In this document: positions 39,527-49,303 of the stretch, piece by piece
Layout: each line of letters starts with the position of its first letter
Numbering within the stretch: the first letter of the stretch is position 1
NCBI GenBank assembly: GCA_947498625.1
Contig: CANMKR010000001.1
Span: 302,090-366,089, forward strand
DNA length: 64,000 nucleotides
DNA from: an uncultured Kangiella sp.
Lineage (GTDB): Bacteria > Pseudomonadota > Gammaproteobacteria > Enterobacterales > Kangiellaceae
Direction of reading: 5' to 3'
Position numbers and translations under genes: made by a program
Notes under the pieces: generated by a model
What the model saw: only the letters and a program-made list of their open reading frames with translations
The model's database searches: none
What the model was told of the DNA's origin: nothing

Positions 39527-40900
39527 ATGAAAATTATTATCTTAGGTGCAGGGCAAGTTGGAATGAGCCTGGCACTGAATTTAGAAGGCGAAGACAATGA
39601 TATTACGCTGATTGATACCGATGCCAAGCGGTTGCGTGATATTCAAGATCATCTCGACTTAAGAACCATTGTCGGTCACGGCGCTCATCCTAACGTGCTC
39701 TATAAAGCAGGTATTGATGATGCGGATATGTTGGTGGCTGTGACAAACAGTGATGAAGTCAATATGATGGCTTGTCAGATTGCTCATACCCTGTTTCAAA
39801 CACCTAAAAAAATCGCTCGTATCCGTTCTCAAAATTATCACTCGTTCCCGAATTTATTTGAAGACAACCATATTCCAGTAGATGTGGTTATTAGTCCCGA
39901 ACAATTGGTCACCAATTACGTCACACGCTTAATTGAAAATCCAGGTGCTTTTCAGGTTTTAGATTTCGCAGAAGGAGCGCTTCGATTAGTGGCAGTTCGC
40001 GCTTATTATGGCGGTCCTTTAGTGGGCAATGCTTTATCTGAATTACGCGAGCACTTGCCTAATGTGGATACTCGAGTTGCGGCAATATTTAGACGCGGTC
40101 AACCAATTGTGCCGACAGGGCACACTATTATCGAAGCAGATGACGAGGTATTTTTCCTCGCCGATAAAAAACATATTCGAGCTGTGATGAGTGAGTTGCA
40201 GCGTTTAGAAAAAGATTATGAGCGGGTGATGATTGCTGGCGGTGGTAACATTGGTAAGGGCTTGGCACTGAATCTTGAAAAAGATATGCAGGTTAAAATT
40301 ATCGAGCGTGATGGACAAAGAGTGCAACACTTAGCAGATACTTTGCAAGATAGTTTAGTTTTGCACGGTGATATTTCCGATCAAGATTTGTTGGATGATG
40401 AAAACATCAAGGATTTTGATTTATTTGTCGCAGTAACAAACGACGATGAGGCCAATATTATGTCCGCCATGTTAGCCAAACGCATGGGCGTTAAGAAAAC
40501 CATGGTGTTGATTAATCGCCCGGCTTACGTGGATTTAATTCAAGGGCATGAAATTGATATTGCTATTTCGCCACAGCAAGTAACTATTGGTAGTTTGTTA
40601 AAGCATATTCGCCGCGGCTTAGTCTCGAATGTCTATTCATTAAGACGCGGGGCGGCAGAAGCGATTGAGGCTGTTGCTCGCGGAAATGAACAAAGCTCAT
40701 TGGTGATCGGTCGAGCCATCAGCGAAGTACCATTGCCACCTGGAACCACTATTGGTGCTTTGGTGCGAGACGGCAAAGTGTTGATCGCCCATGATAATGT
40801 CATTATTCGCGAGTATGATCATGTGATTTTGTTTATGGTGGATAAAGCCTATATCCATGACGTTGAACGTCTATTCCAAGTCAATGTTACCTACTTTTAG
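39527..40900 (+). CDS. trkA: Trk potassium transport regulatory subunit TrkA
   Basis: 457 residues, two tandem RCK units. Two Rossmann NAD-binding motifs ([14 protein letters not shown] at 2-15 and [14 protein letters not shown] near 234-247), each followed by an RCK_C segment. TrkA binds NAD(H) in the cytoplasm and gates TrkH. The gene begins 113 bases after rsmB and is followed by trkH after 12 bases. Confidence 0.98.
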   Translation: MKIIILGAGQVGMSLALNLEGEDNDITLIDTDAKRLRDIQDHLDLRTIVGHGAHPNVLYKAGIDDADMLVAVTNSDEVNMMACQIAHTLFQTPKKIARIRSQNYHSFPNLFEDNHIPVDVVISPEQLVTNYVTRLIENPGAFQVLDFAEGALRLVAVRAYYGGPLVGNALSELREHLPNVDTRVAAIFRRGQPIVPTGHTIIEADDEVFFLADKKHIRAVMSELQRLEKDYERVMIAGGGNIGKGLALNLEKDMQVKIIERDGQRVQHLADTLQDSLVLHGDISDQDLLDDENIKDFDLFVAVTNDDEANIMSAMLAKRMGVKKTMVLINRPAYVDLIQGHEIDIAISPQQVTIGSLLKHIRRGLVSNVYSLRRGAAEAIEAVARGNEQSSLVIGRAISEVPLPPGTTIGALVRDGKVLIAHDNVIIREYDHVILFMVDKAYIHDVERLFQVNVTYF

Positions 40901-40912
40901 AGTATAAACTCG

Positions 40913-42361
40913 ATGCAGTTCACCACCATTTTCCGCTTCCTTGGTTTATTACTGATGATATTCAGTTTGACCATGATGCCGCCTATTGTAGTTTCTTATA
41001 TTTATAAAGATGGTGGTGGCACAGCATTTTTCACCACTTTCTTTATCTCACTGATTACCGGCTTTACACTTTACTTCGCCAACCGTAAAGGACGAGCGGA
41101 ATTGAAAATCCGAGATGGTTTTTTAATTGTAGTTTTATTCTGGACTGTCTTAAGTTTGTTTGGCTCGATACCTTTATTATTAACTGATGGGTTAAATCTT
41201 TCTTTAGCTAATGCGGTATTTGAATCTTTTTCAGGCCTGACAACAACGGGTGCGACGGTTATTAGTGGACTCGATGACTTACCCCATGCCATCTTGTTTT
41301 ATCGACAACAATTGCAATGGCTTGGCGGTATGGGAATTATCGTTTTAGCGGTTGCCATTTTACCGATGCTCGGTATTGGGGGGATGCAGCTTTATCGAGC
41401 GGAAACTCCAGGTCCAATGAAGGACAATAAATTAACTCCAAGAATTGCTGGAACCGCAAAAGCCCTTTGGTATATTTATTTAGGCTTAACCATTGCCTGT
41501 GCGCTGGCTTACTGGTTAGCTGGCATGGCGCCTTTTGATGCGATTGCTCACAGCTTTTCAACTATCGCCATAGGCGGATTTTCAACTCACGATGCGAGTA
41601 TTGGTTATTTTGACTCCAATGCGATTGAATTGATTTGTAGTTTTTTTATGTTAGTCGCCGGGATAAACTTTGCGCTGCACTTTGTTGCCTTTAAGCGATT
41701 GAGCATCAAACCTTATTTAAAAGATCCTGAGTTTCAAGGCTATCTTTTATTCCTAAGTTTAATCTCTTTGTGTTGTATTTTTGTGTTGTTGGGTTACGGC
41801 TTATTTAACTTCAGCGACTCAGTCGTTAACGGTATTTTCCACACCATTTCGATTGCTACCACTACCGGTTTTGCGACCACTGAATTTCATACTTGGCCAA
41901 TTTTCTTACCAATATTATTAATCTTCGCCAGTTTTGCAGGCGGTTGTGCGGGATCAACCGCCGGCGGTATGAAAGTCATACGAGTGCTGCTACTGTTTAA
42001 GCAAGGTGTGCGCGAGATCAAGCGATTGATTCATCCCAATGGTGTTTTTCTGATTAAGCTAGGTAGAGAGTCAGTAACCGACAGAGTAGTGCAATCGGTA
42101 TGGGGTTTCTTTGCAACTTACGTTGCCCTATTTGTGATATTAATGCTGATCTTAATTGCTGACGGACTTGATCAGATCACCGCATTCTCAGCAGTAGCCG
42201 CCTGTATGAATAATCTTGGACCTGGTTTAGGAGAAGTTGCCCTTAACTACAGTGGACTGTCTGATTTATCCAAATATGTTTTAAGTTTCGCGATGCTGTT
42301 AGGGCGCTTGGAAATCTTTACTTTGTTAGTATTGTTTACGCCTTATTTTTGGAGAAGGTAA
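40913..42361 (+). CDS. trkH: Trk potassium uptake membrane subunit TrkH
   Basis: 482 residues, multi-spanning. Four selectivity-filter loops are visible: TTTGATV, TIAIGGFS, TTTGFAT and NNLGPGLG. It forms the K+ channel-like pore gated by TrkA. It lies directly after trkA. The next small gene starts four bases later. Confidence 0.97.
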   Translation: MQFTTIFRFLGLLLMIFSLTMMPPIVVSYIYKDGGGTAFFTTFFISLITGFTLYFANRKGRAELKIRDGFLIVVLFWTVLSLFGSIPLLLTDGLNLSLANAVFESFSGLTTTGATVISGLDDLPHAILFYRQQLQWLGGMGIIVLAVAILPMLGIGGMQLYRAETPGPMKDNKLTPRIAGTAKALWYIYLGLTIACALAYWLAGMAPFDAIAHSFSTIAIGGFSTHDASIGYFDSNAIELICSFFMLVAGINFALHFVAFKRLSIKPYLKDPEFQGYLLFLSLISLCCIFVLLGYGLFNFSDSVVNGIFHTISIATTTGFATTEFHTWPIFLPILLIFASFAGGCAGSTAGGMKVIRVLLLFKQGVREIKRLIHPNGVFLIKLGRESVTDRVVQSVWGFFATYVALFVILMLILIADGLDQITAFSAVAACMNNLGPGLGEVALNYSGLSDLSKYVLSFAMLLGRLEIFTLLVLFTPYFWRR

Positions 42362-42365
42362 AGCA

Positions 42366-42755
42366 ATGCAATTATCGGGTGTATACATATATATTGATGG
42401 CAGTGATTTATTCGATGTTGCACCCTTTATGGAGGGTGACATTACTAAGTGGAAGGAATCTCAAGGGGTTTCATTTAAGTTTATAAATGTGATACATGAG
42501 CGCACTCCAGATATGTGGCCAGAAGATCTTGCTGATTGGGATTTTGGTATAAACTTGAATGTCGATGACCTTAATGTCTTACCCGAAATGTTAGATTTCA
42601 TGCACAGTTTGGCAATAAAATACGAGCGAGACTTTGTCTTAGGTTTCTATTATGATAGTCATAATATATCTGAAGATATATTATTTTTTGGAGCTCGTGA
42701 CGGAGCCCCAAGTTTGAAGGCGGTAACAGATTTACTGGGAATTAGTTTGCAATAG
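42366..42755 (+). CDS. Hypothetical protein of 129 residues
   Basis: No family recognised. The protein is acidic and rich in aromatic residues: [18 protein letters not shown], then [21 protein letters not shown], ending [19 protein letters not shown]. No signal peptide or membrane helix. The compact acidic beta-rich pattern resembles immunity or SMI1-like proteins, but that is only an impression. Start four bases after trkH; the 3' end overlaps rph on the other strand by 14 bases. Confidence 0.6.
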   Translation: MQLSGVYIYIDGSDLFDVAPFMEGDITKWKESQGVSFKFINVIHERTPDMWPEDLADWDFGINLNVDDLNVLPEMLDFMHSLAIKYERDFVLGFYYDSHNISEDILFFGARDGAPSLKAVTDLLGISLQ

Positions 42756-43458
42756 CTTGTTTCTGCATATCAAAAATTTCACGTATTCCTTGCTTACCCA
42801 AGTCCAATAACGCCATTAATTCATCGCCAGAAAAGGGTTCTGCTTCTGCGGTTCCTTGAAGTTCGATAAAACCACCATTTTCATCCATGACGATATTCAT
42901 ATCGGTTTCGGCTTCAGAATCTTCAGGATAATCTAAATCTAAAACAGGGGTACCTTTATAGATACCTACCGAAATGGCGCCGATCCAATGCTTCATAGGA
43001 TTAGTTTTTAGCATGCCCTTACTTCGCATATGAGTCAGTGCGTCATGCAATGCGACACAAGCACCGCTAATAGATGCCGTTCGAGTTCCGCCGTCGGCTT
43101 GGATCACATCACAGTCAATGTAGATAGTATTTTCACCTAACTGACTCATATCAACCGCCGCACGTAAAGAGCGACCAATCAATCGCTGGATTTCTAAAGT
43201 GCGCCCGCCTTGCTTGCCACTGCTCGCTTCGCGTCTCATGCGTGAGTGAGTAGAGCGAGGCAGCATGCCATATTCAGCCGTGATCCAACCTTGTCCTTTG
43301 CCTTTGAGAAAACGAGGAACGCCTTCTTCAACGCTGGCATTACATAAGACTTTAGTTTCTCCAAACTCAATTAAAACCGAACCTTCGGCATGTTTGGTGA
43401 AGTTACGAGTAATGGTAACTGGTCGTAATTGGTTGCTACTGCGGCCGCTAGGTCTCAT
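42742..43458 (-). CDS. rph: Ribonuclease PH
   Basis: 238 residues, full length. [69 protein letters not shown], and [10 protein letters not shown] phosphorolytic 3' exonuclease that trims tRNA and degrades RNA. The C-terminal end is intact, unlike the frameshifted version of Escherichia coli K-12. Confidence 0.98.
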   Translation of the reverse strand: MRPSGRSSNQLRPVTITRNFTKHAEGSVLIEFGETKVLCNASVEEGVPRFLKGKGQGWITAEYGMLPRSTHSRMRREASSGKQGGRTLEIQRLIGRSLRAAVDMSQLGENTIYIDCDVIQADGGTRTASISGACVALHDALTHMRSKGMLKTNPMKHWIGAISVGIYKGTPVLDLDYPEDSEAETDMNIVMDENGGFIELQGTAEAEPFSGDELMALLDLGKQGIREIFDMQKQAIAN

Positions 43459-43555
43459 GATTTAATCCTAAAAAGTTTTTATAGATTATAAGGAAAATTA
43501 TTTAGGATGTTTAGAGATATAAAATTTAAATTGAGTGATTGTTACTATTAGCATT

Positions 43556-43582
43556 AAAAAAGGCGCTTAAAGCGCCTTTTAA
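43556..43582 (-). terminator. Terminator of the choice-of-anchor-B gene
   Basis: AAAAGGCGCT-TAA-AGCGCCTTTT with flanking A and T runs. It lies four bases after the stop of the minus-strand gene. Confidence 0.88.
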
Positions 43583-43585
43583 ATT

Positions 43586-46066
43586 TTACTGATTATTCCT
43601 GCGTAACCATAACAAACCAAGTAAGCCGGTTATTGTCAGCGGCAAGATAGGACCGCCGCCACCGCCACTACCACTTTCAGGTGGTGTAACTGGAGCAGGT
43701 GGTGCAGCTTGATCGCTAGCATTAATGGTTAAGTTGTAAATGGTACTGCCTAGTGTCGCTCCGCCTTGCGGATCAGATAGCACTAAATTAAATTGTTCGG
43801 CAGCTTCTTCGGCAGAATCATCAAGAATAGCAACTTCGATAGTTTTATCTGCACTATCGCCATCTGCCCAGGTTAAGGTGCCACTAGCGGCAGTATAATC
43901 TTCGCCAGCAGTTGCTGAACCATCTTGAGTAGTGAAATTAACCGTCACTTCACCGTCAGAACCACCGGTTCTGGCAACGGATACGTTGACGGTAGTTGCT
44001 GCTTCATCTATTGCAGCTGTAGTCGAAACTAACCCTAACTGACCTCGTAGTACTGGAGCTGCGCCATCACTTTCTTTAATATTAATAGTAAAAGTTGGCA
44101 CGTCTAAGCTGGCGCCACCTTGGACGCTAGATAAGACAATCACTAAAGATTCGCTGGCTTCTTCCACCGTATCATCGAGTAAATCTACTTCTATGTATTT
44201 AACGCCGGATTCACCATTGGCCCAAAATAAAGTTCCACTAGCAGCAGTGAAGTCTTCTCCTGCAGTGGCGGTTTGACCTTGCAGGGCGTATTGCACACTG
44301 ACATTATTTCTTGAGCCGGCAGCGCGAGAAACGGCAACTGTAACTTTTGAATTGGCCTCATCAAAAGTGGCAGAGTCTAGTAAAAACTCTAATTTACCGA
44401 TATCAGCAGATTTAGTACCTGAGTTATCTTTTAAGATGTATAAACCATTAGAAATATCACTGACAAGAATGTTGCCACTGGGAAGATAAGGGTAGGCACC
44501 CCAGGCACCATCAAATTGTGCGTCATTCGCCGCAGGTACTGGGAAAGTATCAAAGAAACCAATCTCAACTGGGCTTGCTGGAGTACTAACATCTAACACG
44601 GTTAATCCGCGCTTGTAGTTAGACATATAATACTTATCGCCAAGAGTGAAGCCGTTATGATCAATAGCTCGAGTCGGACCAACATAAGAGCCAACAATTG
44701 CAGGATTAGTTAGATCACTAATATCCATTACATACAATGTGGTATTAATGCCATTTCTTTGCTCGTCTAATTCATCCTGAATGAAAATATAATTTTTATC
44801 CTGTGAGAACCAGCCTGAGTGAGTATATTGAACGCCATTGTAGCTAGTTGCGCTGAGTTTGACTGGGCTGGATTTATTGGTGGTGTCCCAAATGTCCATG
44901 CTGGTTTCATTGAAATCTATAAACAACTCGCAAGGGTTATGACCGCCTGAGCACTGGCTGGTTCGACTGTCTGAAATGGTCAAATTAGTCGCATCATGTA
45001 CGTAACCAGTACTAGAAGGTGTCGTTACTAAAGACGGTTCTGTCGGGTTGGTTAAGTCAAAAATACGATAGGAGCCATTACCATTGCTAGAACCAGCAAT
45101 GTATAAATAAGCATCTTGTCCATCTGCGGCTAAACCAGTGGCATAATCAATATTGCCCAGATACACATTATGTGCTCTTTGGAAAACATTCACCGTGTTA
45201 GCAAGTGAGATACTATTGGGCGCTTTGGTTAAATCGATAATTTGGAAACCGCCATTGCCTTCAGTTGTGACATAAGCATAGGCTTTATAAGTATTCTCAG
45301 CAGTATCGAAATATTGATACACTTTAACATCTCGCCAGCTACTATTAACGCCTGAAATAGTGCCAACTTCTGTGGGCGCCATAGGGTCAGTAACATCTAT
45401 TACCACTGTGCCATTGAACAATCCCATAATGGCATATTCGTTACCATTATTTAGATCTCGATATCCCCAAATATCGTTGCCACTAGAAGGTCTTGAACTC
45501 ATTTGATTCAGCGGTAAGTGCGACTGTAAATTAATATTGGCACAAGGGTAGTCTCCAGCGACACCACCATTACAATCAATTTTCTTTTCAAAGCTGGTAT
45601 TAATTTTTTGATACTTAGCGAGAAGCTCCACATACTCAGGCTTGATTCGATATTCATCATTACCCTTCGTATCTGCTAATAATTTAAAGCCTTTTTTTGC
45701 AAGTTGTTCGCGATATTGGGCGGGCAAACCAACGATAGTGGTAGCATTTGACTCCGCCTGTTTTCGAAAACGGTCTTGAATCGAGTAACCGCCAGAAATG
45801 GAAACCATATCGTTTAAAAGATAAAAAATATCCATATCTTTAGCATGATATTGACCTGCAGCCATTCGAATAGTATCGCCCTTGCTAGACTTATTAACCG
45901 TATAGGCTATAGTTTTACAGGGTGCTGTCGGCTTGCCACATTCGCCTGCATCTACGCCATTTTCTGCGATGTAGCGAATAGGATGGCCGCCACCATGAGC
46001 AAATAAGCTTGGGGCTGCTGCTAGCAATAATCCAGCAAAGCTTATTGAGGTAAGTTTCAGTTTCAT
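43586..46066 (-). CDS. Choice-of-anchor B family protein with Calx-beta repeats and GlyGly-CTERM tail
   Basis: 826 residues. Signal peptide (1-23, ending SLFA-H). N-terminal part contains CGKPTAPCKTI; the central part (about 190-540) carries LVIVD-like beta-propeller repeats (GNEYAIMGLFNGTVVIDVTDP, GGFQIIDLT, YRIFDLTNP, LYVMDISDLTNP, RGLTVLDVSTP). Two Calx-beta domains follow (about 560-665 and 680-785) with TAGEDFTAASGTL and TAGEDYTAASGTL. It ends with SGSGGGGGPILPLT, a helix and an RRNNQ tail: the GlyGly-CTERM sorting signal cut by rhombosortase. Surface or secreted protein; role unknown. Confidence 0.88.
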   Translation of the reverse strand: MKLKLTSISFAGLLLAAAPSLFAHGGGHPIRYIAENGVDAGECGKPTAPCKTIAYTVNKSSKGDTIRMAAGQYHAKDMDIFYLLNDMVSISGGYSIQDRFRKQAESNATTIVGLPAQYREQLAKKGFKLLADTKGNDEYRIKPEYVELLAKYQKINTSFEKKIDCNGGVAGDYPCANINLQSHLPLNQMSSRPSSGNDIWGYRDLNNGNEYAIMGLFNGTVVIDVTDPMAPTEVGTISGVNSSWRDVKVYQYFDTAENTYKAYAYVTTEGNGGFQIIDLTKAPNSISLANTVNVFQRAHNVYLGNIDYATGLAADGQDAYLYIAGSSNGNGSYRIFDLTNPTEPSLVTTPSSTGYVHDATNLTISDSRTSQCSGGHNPCELFIDFNETSMDIWDTTNKSSPVKLSATSYNGVQYTHSGWFSQDKNYIFIQDELDEQRNGINTTLYVMDISDLTNPAIVGSYVGPTRAIDHNGFTLGDKYYMSNYKRGLTVLDVSTPASPVEIGFFDTFPVPAANDAQFDGAWGAYPYLPSGNILVSDISNGLYILKDNSGTKSADIGKLEFLLDSATFDEANSKVTVAVSRAAGSRNNVSVQYALQGQTATAGEDFTAASGTLFWANGESGVKYIEVDLLDDTVEEASESLVIVLSSVQGGASLDVPTFTINIKESDGAAPVLRGQLGLVSTTAAIDEAATTVNVSVARTGGSDGEVTVNFTTQDGSATAGEDYTAASGTLTWADGDSADKTIEVAILDDSAEEAAEQFNLVLSDPQGGATLGSTIYNLTINASDQAAPPAPVTPPESGSGGGGGPILPLTITGLLGLLWLRRNNQ

Positions 46067-46261
46067 AGTTATTCCAATCTAAAATATATTCTTGAGGATA
46101 TTGTATAGTAAATAAACGCTGTAAAGGCTGAATAGTTTAAAAAGCTACAAAAAACATACAATTATGATAAGCAATTCAAAAAATTAGCATCAAATTTAGT
46201 TACATATTTTTTCTTGAATCTATCTGTCCGGCGTTATTTGATAGAGTAAAAGGAGGAAGGA

Positions 46262-47242
46262 ATGACTAAAGTTTTAATATTTTTTCTGGGTTTGCTAGCT
46301 AACCTTCATGTGCTCTCTGAAACTAAGAGTACAAAATCTTTATATGTGATCAAAAAAGGTGATGGTGATAATAACCCAAAGATTATTTTATTATCTGGGC
46401 CTACCGATAACTGGCATTCAGATCTAGGTTGGTGGGTTTTAGGGCAAAACTATTTAGCGTCTAAATACAGTACCGTCGCCATAGAGCGCCCGGGGCAGGG
46501 CTTCTCACAATCAATAGAGAAGCCTTCATATGTGAATTTTGCAAATAACTTAAGCACATTTATAAGTAATGAAAAAGCTCCGGTTATTCTTGTTGCTTTT
46601 GCATCTTCAAACTTGAGTGTGCAACTTGCTTTACAGAGTCAACAAGTCCAAGAAAAAGTTTTAGGTGTTGTATTTCTAGATCCTGATGTATTAACCGAGC
46701 ATTCCATAGAACATTATACGGCTGAAAGTGAAAATTATAAAAAAAACTGGCAGCAGTTAAAAAACTATATTAAAGCAGGCAATTATCAGTCACGAATAGC
46801 TCAGAAAATATTACAAGAACGAGAGCATTTAGAAGCATTAGTAATACCTGAATTAGAAGATTATATGGATTGGGAGCTGTATGACAAATACGAAAAAAAG
46901 CGGGGAGAGGCAAATTATCAAATTAATAAGTTTAAAGAAGTTACCGCATATAAGTCTGATTTAGAGCATGCTATGGAAGCAAGTTTTCCGATGGATATTC
47001 CTTTAATTATTCTAGATAGTGATTTTGAGACGGGTTATCTTAAGACTATTGAAGATAACAAGGTGAGGCAGTCGATCATCAAGTGGCGTGATCAAGGTAA
47101 GAAGCAGTTTTTTGATTTAGCCAGGAGGCATCCATGCAGTGCTTATTGGCCAATAGATACTCAAGAGCATCTATTGACCTATACCCATCCACAAAAAATC
47201 CAACAAGCTATTCATCGCATTGAAATGTGTAGTAATAATTAA
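46262..47242 (+). CDS. Alpha/beta hydrolase-fold exported protein
   Basis: 326 residues; signal peptide at 1-19 (KVLIFFLGLLANLHVLS-E). The fold shows IILLSGPTDNWHSDLGWWVL, VAIERPGQGFS, and the elbow region VILVAFASSNLSVQLAL, where the usual G-x-S-x-G is degenerate (A-x-A-S-S-N). Late RRHPCSAYWPIDTQEHL may hold the His. Activity is therefore uncertain. AGGAGGAAGG lies directly before ATG 46262. The stop overlaps the convergent malic-enzyme gene. Confidence 0.7.
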   Translation: MTKVLIFFLGLLANLHVLSETKSTKSLYVIKKGDGDNNPKIILLSGPTDNWHSDLGWWVLGQNYLASKYSTVAIERPGQGFSQSIEKPSYVNFANNLSTFISNEKAPVILVAFASSNLSVQLALQSQQVQEKVLGVVFLDPDVLTEHSIEHYTAESENYKKNWQQLKNYIKAGNYQSRIAQKILQEREHLEALVIPELEDYMDWELYDKYEKKRGEANYQINKFKEVTAYKSDLEHAMEASFPMDIPLIILDSDFETGYLKTIEDNKVRQSIIKWRDQGKKQFFDLARRHPCSAYWPIDTQEHLLTYTHPQKIQQAIHRIEMCSNN

Positions 47243-48432
47243 TCCGGTCTTTGTAGCTTTTCTTCTATAGCTCTTTGTTTGACGGCTTCTGATACTTTTT
47301 GTGCGACGTTCCGATTAAGAGGATCGGGTAATACATGCGAGGCTGATAGTTCGGTAACGCATCCCGCTAGCGCATGGGCAGCGGCAATTTTCATTCCTTC
47401 ACTGATTTTTGTGGCACGAGCATCTAGAGCACCGCGGAATATTCCAGGGAAGGCCAGGACATTGTTTACTTGATTGGGGAAGTCACTACGACCCGTACCC
47501 ACCACGGAAGCACCTGCGGCGAGTGCTTCATCGGGCATAATTTCAGGGATCGGGTTAGCCATAGCTAAAATGATAGGCTCTTTGTTCATCAGTTTGATGT
47601 CATCGCCAGTGAGAAGATTTCCTTTGGATACGCCAATAAAAACATCAGCGTCTTTTAGTGCATCTAACAAGTTTCCATCGCGGTGGAAACGGTTGGTATA
47701 AGCTAATAGTTTAACTTTTTCATTATTAAGATTATCACGATTTTTAGAAATAATCCCTTTTGAGTCACACACCAAAACATCTTCTACTGGAATGCAAGCG
47801 CTAGCATCATGACCAACACAGCGAAGCAATCGGGCGATAGCGGTTCCTGCCGCACCAGCGCCATTAATGACCACTTTTAGAGAGGAAATATCTTTACCAG
47901 TCACTTTGCAGGCATTAATTAACGCCGCTAATAAAACAATGGCGGTGCCATGTTGATCATCGTGAAAAACTGGGATACCGATGTCTTGAAGCTTTTGTTC
48001 AATTTCAAAACATTTTGGCGCAGCGATATCTTCTAGATTAATACCGCCAAAAGTTGGCGCAACGGTTTTTACTGTAGTAACGATTTCATCAACACTTTCG
48101 GCATCAATCACTAGTGGCACGCCATCTATATCTGCAAACTCTTTAAATAGAATTGCTTTGCCTTCCATAACCGGTAAGGCCGCTTCTGGACCTATATCGC
48201 CTAAACCCAAAACGGCTGATCCGTCGGAAACGATTGCGACTGAGTTCCCTTTCATGGTTAAGGTATAGCTAGAAGCTTTATCGCTAGCGATATGATTTGA
48301 TACGGCAGCAACGCCTGGCGAATAAGCAGTAGAAAGGTCATCACGGTTTTGCAATGGCACTTTGGATTTGATGGCCCATTTGCCGCGCATGTAGCGATGG
48401 ATATCTAAAGATTGTTGAAAATATTTACTCAT
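47239..48432 (-). CDS. Malic enzyme (NAD(P)-dependent, oxaloacetate-decarboxylating)
   Basis: 397 residues. N-terminal YSPGVAAVSNHIASDK, VAIVSDGSAVLGLGDIGPEAALPVMEGKA, and HDDQHGTAIVLLAALINA are the family motifs; the Rossmann domain has VINGAGAAGTAIARLL. Converts malate to pyruvate with CO2 and NAD(P)H. It corresponds to the malic part of MaeB without the C-terminal phosphotransacetylase-like domain. Confidence 0.94.
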   Translation of the reverse strand: MSKYFQQSLDIHRYMRGKWAIKSKVPLQNRDDLSTAYSPGVAAVSNHIASDKASSYTLTMKGNSVAIVSDGSAVLGLGDIGPEAALPVMEGKAILFKEFADIDGVPLVIDAESVDEIVTTVKTVAPTFGGINLEDIAAPKCFEIEQKLQDIGIPVFHDDQHGTAIVLLAALINACKVTGKDISSLKVVINGAGAAGTAIARLLRCVGHDASACIPVEDVLVCDSKGIISKNRDNLNNEKVKLLAYTNRFHRDGNLLDALKDADVFIGVSKGNLLTGDDIKLMNKEPIILAMANPIPEIMPDEALAAGASVVGTGRSDFPNQVNNVLAFPGIFRGALDARATKISEGMKIAAAHALAGCVTELSASHVLPDPLNRNVAQKVSEAVKQRAIEEKLQRPD

Positions 48433-48540
48433 AGCGAATGTTTCTAGCGATTAATGGCTGGAGATCATACGCTCATTCTATAGAGTTTGTGGTCGGAGTT
48501 GCAGTTTATTTATTAGATTTAGAGAAGTGTCGAGAAAATA

Positions 48541-48565
48541 AAAAAGGCGCTGTTAACGCCTTTTC
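48541..48565 (-). terminator. Terminator of the DoxX operon
   Basis: AAAAGGCG (48542-48549) and CGCCTTTT (48557-48564) with a seven-base loop; T run on the minus strand. It lies 25 bases after the doxX-like stop. Confidence 0.88.
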
Positions 48566-48590
48566 AAAAAATCTAGTACAAACTTAGCTA

Positions 48591-49265
48591 TTAATAGCTT
48601 AATTCAGTTTGATGCTGATTGAATTTACGGTTTATCCAATAATCAACCGAGAAGTATTTGCCGCCGCCACTAAACAATAATACGAATAGCATAATGAAAT
48701 AAGTTGCTGCAAATTCGATACCATTTTGTAGAATCACAAAATTACCTTTGGCATTTAGCCAGCTGCTATTGCCATGGGTTGCTAATAATTCTCGAGCTTT
48801 GCTAACGCGACTGGCGACTTCTTCAGCAGCAGCTTGATTAGCGGCTGCATCGCCAAAGCCAAACCATGACCAGAACTTGCCGACATTGGTTTCTGCATTA
48901 CTCGCCGCGATAGCGCTCCAACCATTATCAAGGTGCGCAGTAACAGCGGCAACTACCATAGTGATCATTAAAGGAATTGAGACCCAGCGTGTACCAAAGC
49001 CTAATACCAAAGCCCAGCCACCAATTATCTCAGTAAAAGTGGCAAGGTAAGCCATAAATGCTGGAGCAGGTAAGCCAAGTCCCCAATCTGGATTACCAAA
49101 CCAACTAATAATGTCTTCTATGTTGGCAAATTTATTTAAACCAGCAATGATCATGATAGGACCTAAATAAAGACGTATCATTAAAATCGGCAGTCCTGAC
49201 AAGTGTTTAAGTTTGCCAAATAACCACTCATGGAAACGGTAATAAAGCTCGATCATTGCTTGCAT
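48591..49265 (-). CDS. DoxX family membrane protein
   Basis: 224 residues. Four membrane helices (about 22-42, 64-86, 88-108, 180-200) with the DoxX blocks LIMIRLYLGPIMIIAGLNKF and ATFTEIIGGWALVLGFGTRW. A hydrophilic, Ala-rich insertion (about 112-175) before the last helix is longer than in typical DoxX proteins. DoxX-like proteins are poorly understood quinone/thiol-linked membrane proteins. AGGAG lies seven bases before ATG. Follows the glutamate-synthase-like gene by 34 bases. Confidence 0.87.
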   Translation of the reverse strand: MQAMIELYYRFHEWLFGKLKHLSGLPILMIRLYLGPIMIIAGLNKFANIEDIISWFGNPDWGLGLPAPAFMAYLATFTEIIGGWALVLGFGTRWVSIPLMITMVVAAVTAHLDNGWSAIAASNAETNVGKFWSWFGFGDAAANQAAAEEVASRVSKARELLATHGNSSWLNAKGNFVILQNGIEFAATYFIMLFVLLFSGGGKYFSVDYWINRKFNQHQTELSY

Positions 49266-49287
49266 AATATTCTCCTAAAAGCCTTCG

Positions 49288-49303
49288 CTGATCGATCGAT
49301 CAG
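49288..49303. other. 16-base perfect palindrome between two genes
   Basis: CTGATCGATCGATCAG spans the stop of the glutamate-synthase-like gene and the doxX leader. It contains three GATC sites. It may be a regulatory or structural element, or chance. Confidence 0.4.

Noticed and set aside
46590-46640. Standard serine hydrolase triad in the 46262-47242 protein
   Set aside because: The nucleophile elbow lacks both glycines of G-x-S-x-G, so I do not claim catalytic activity.
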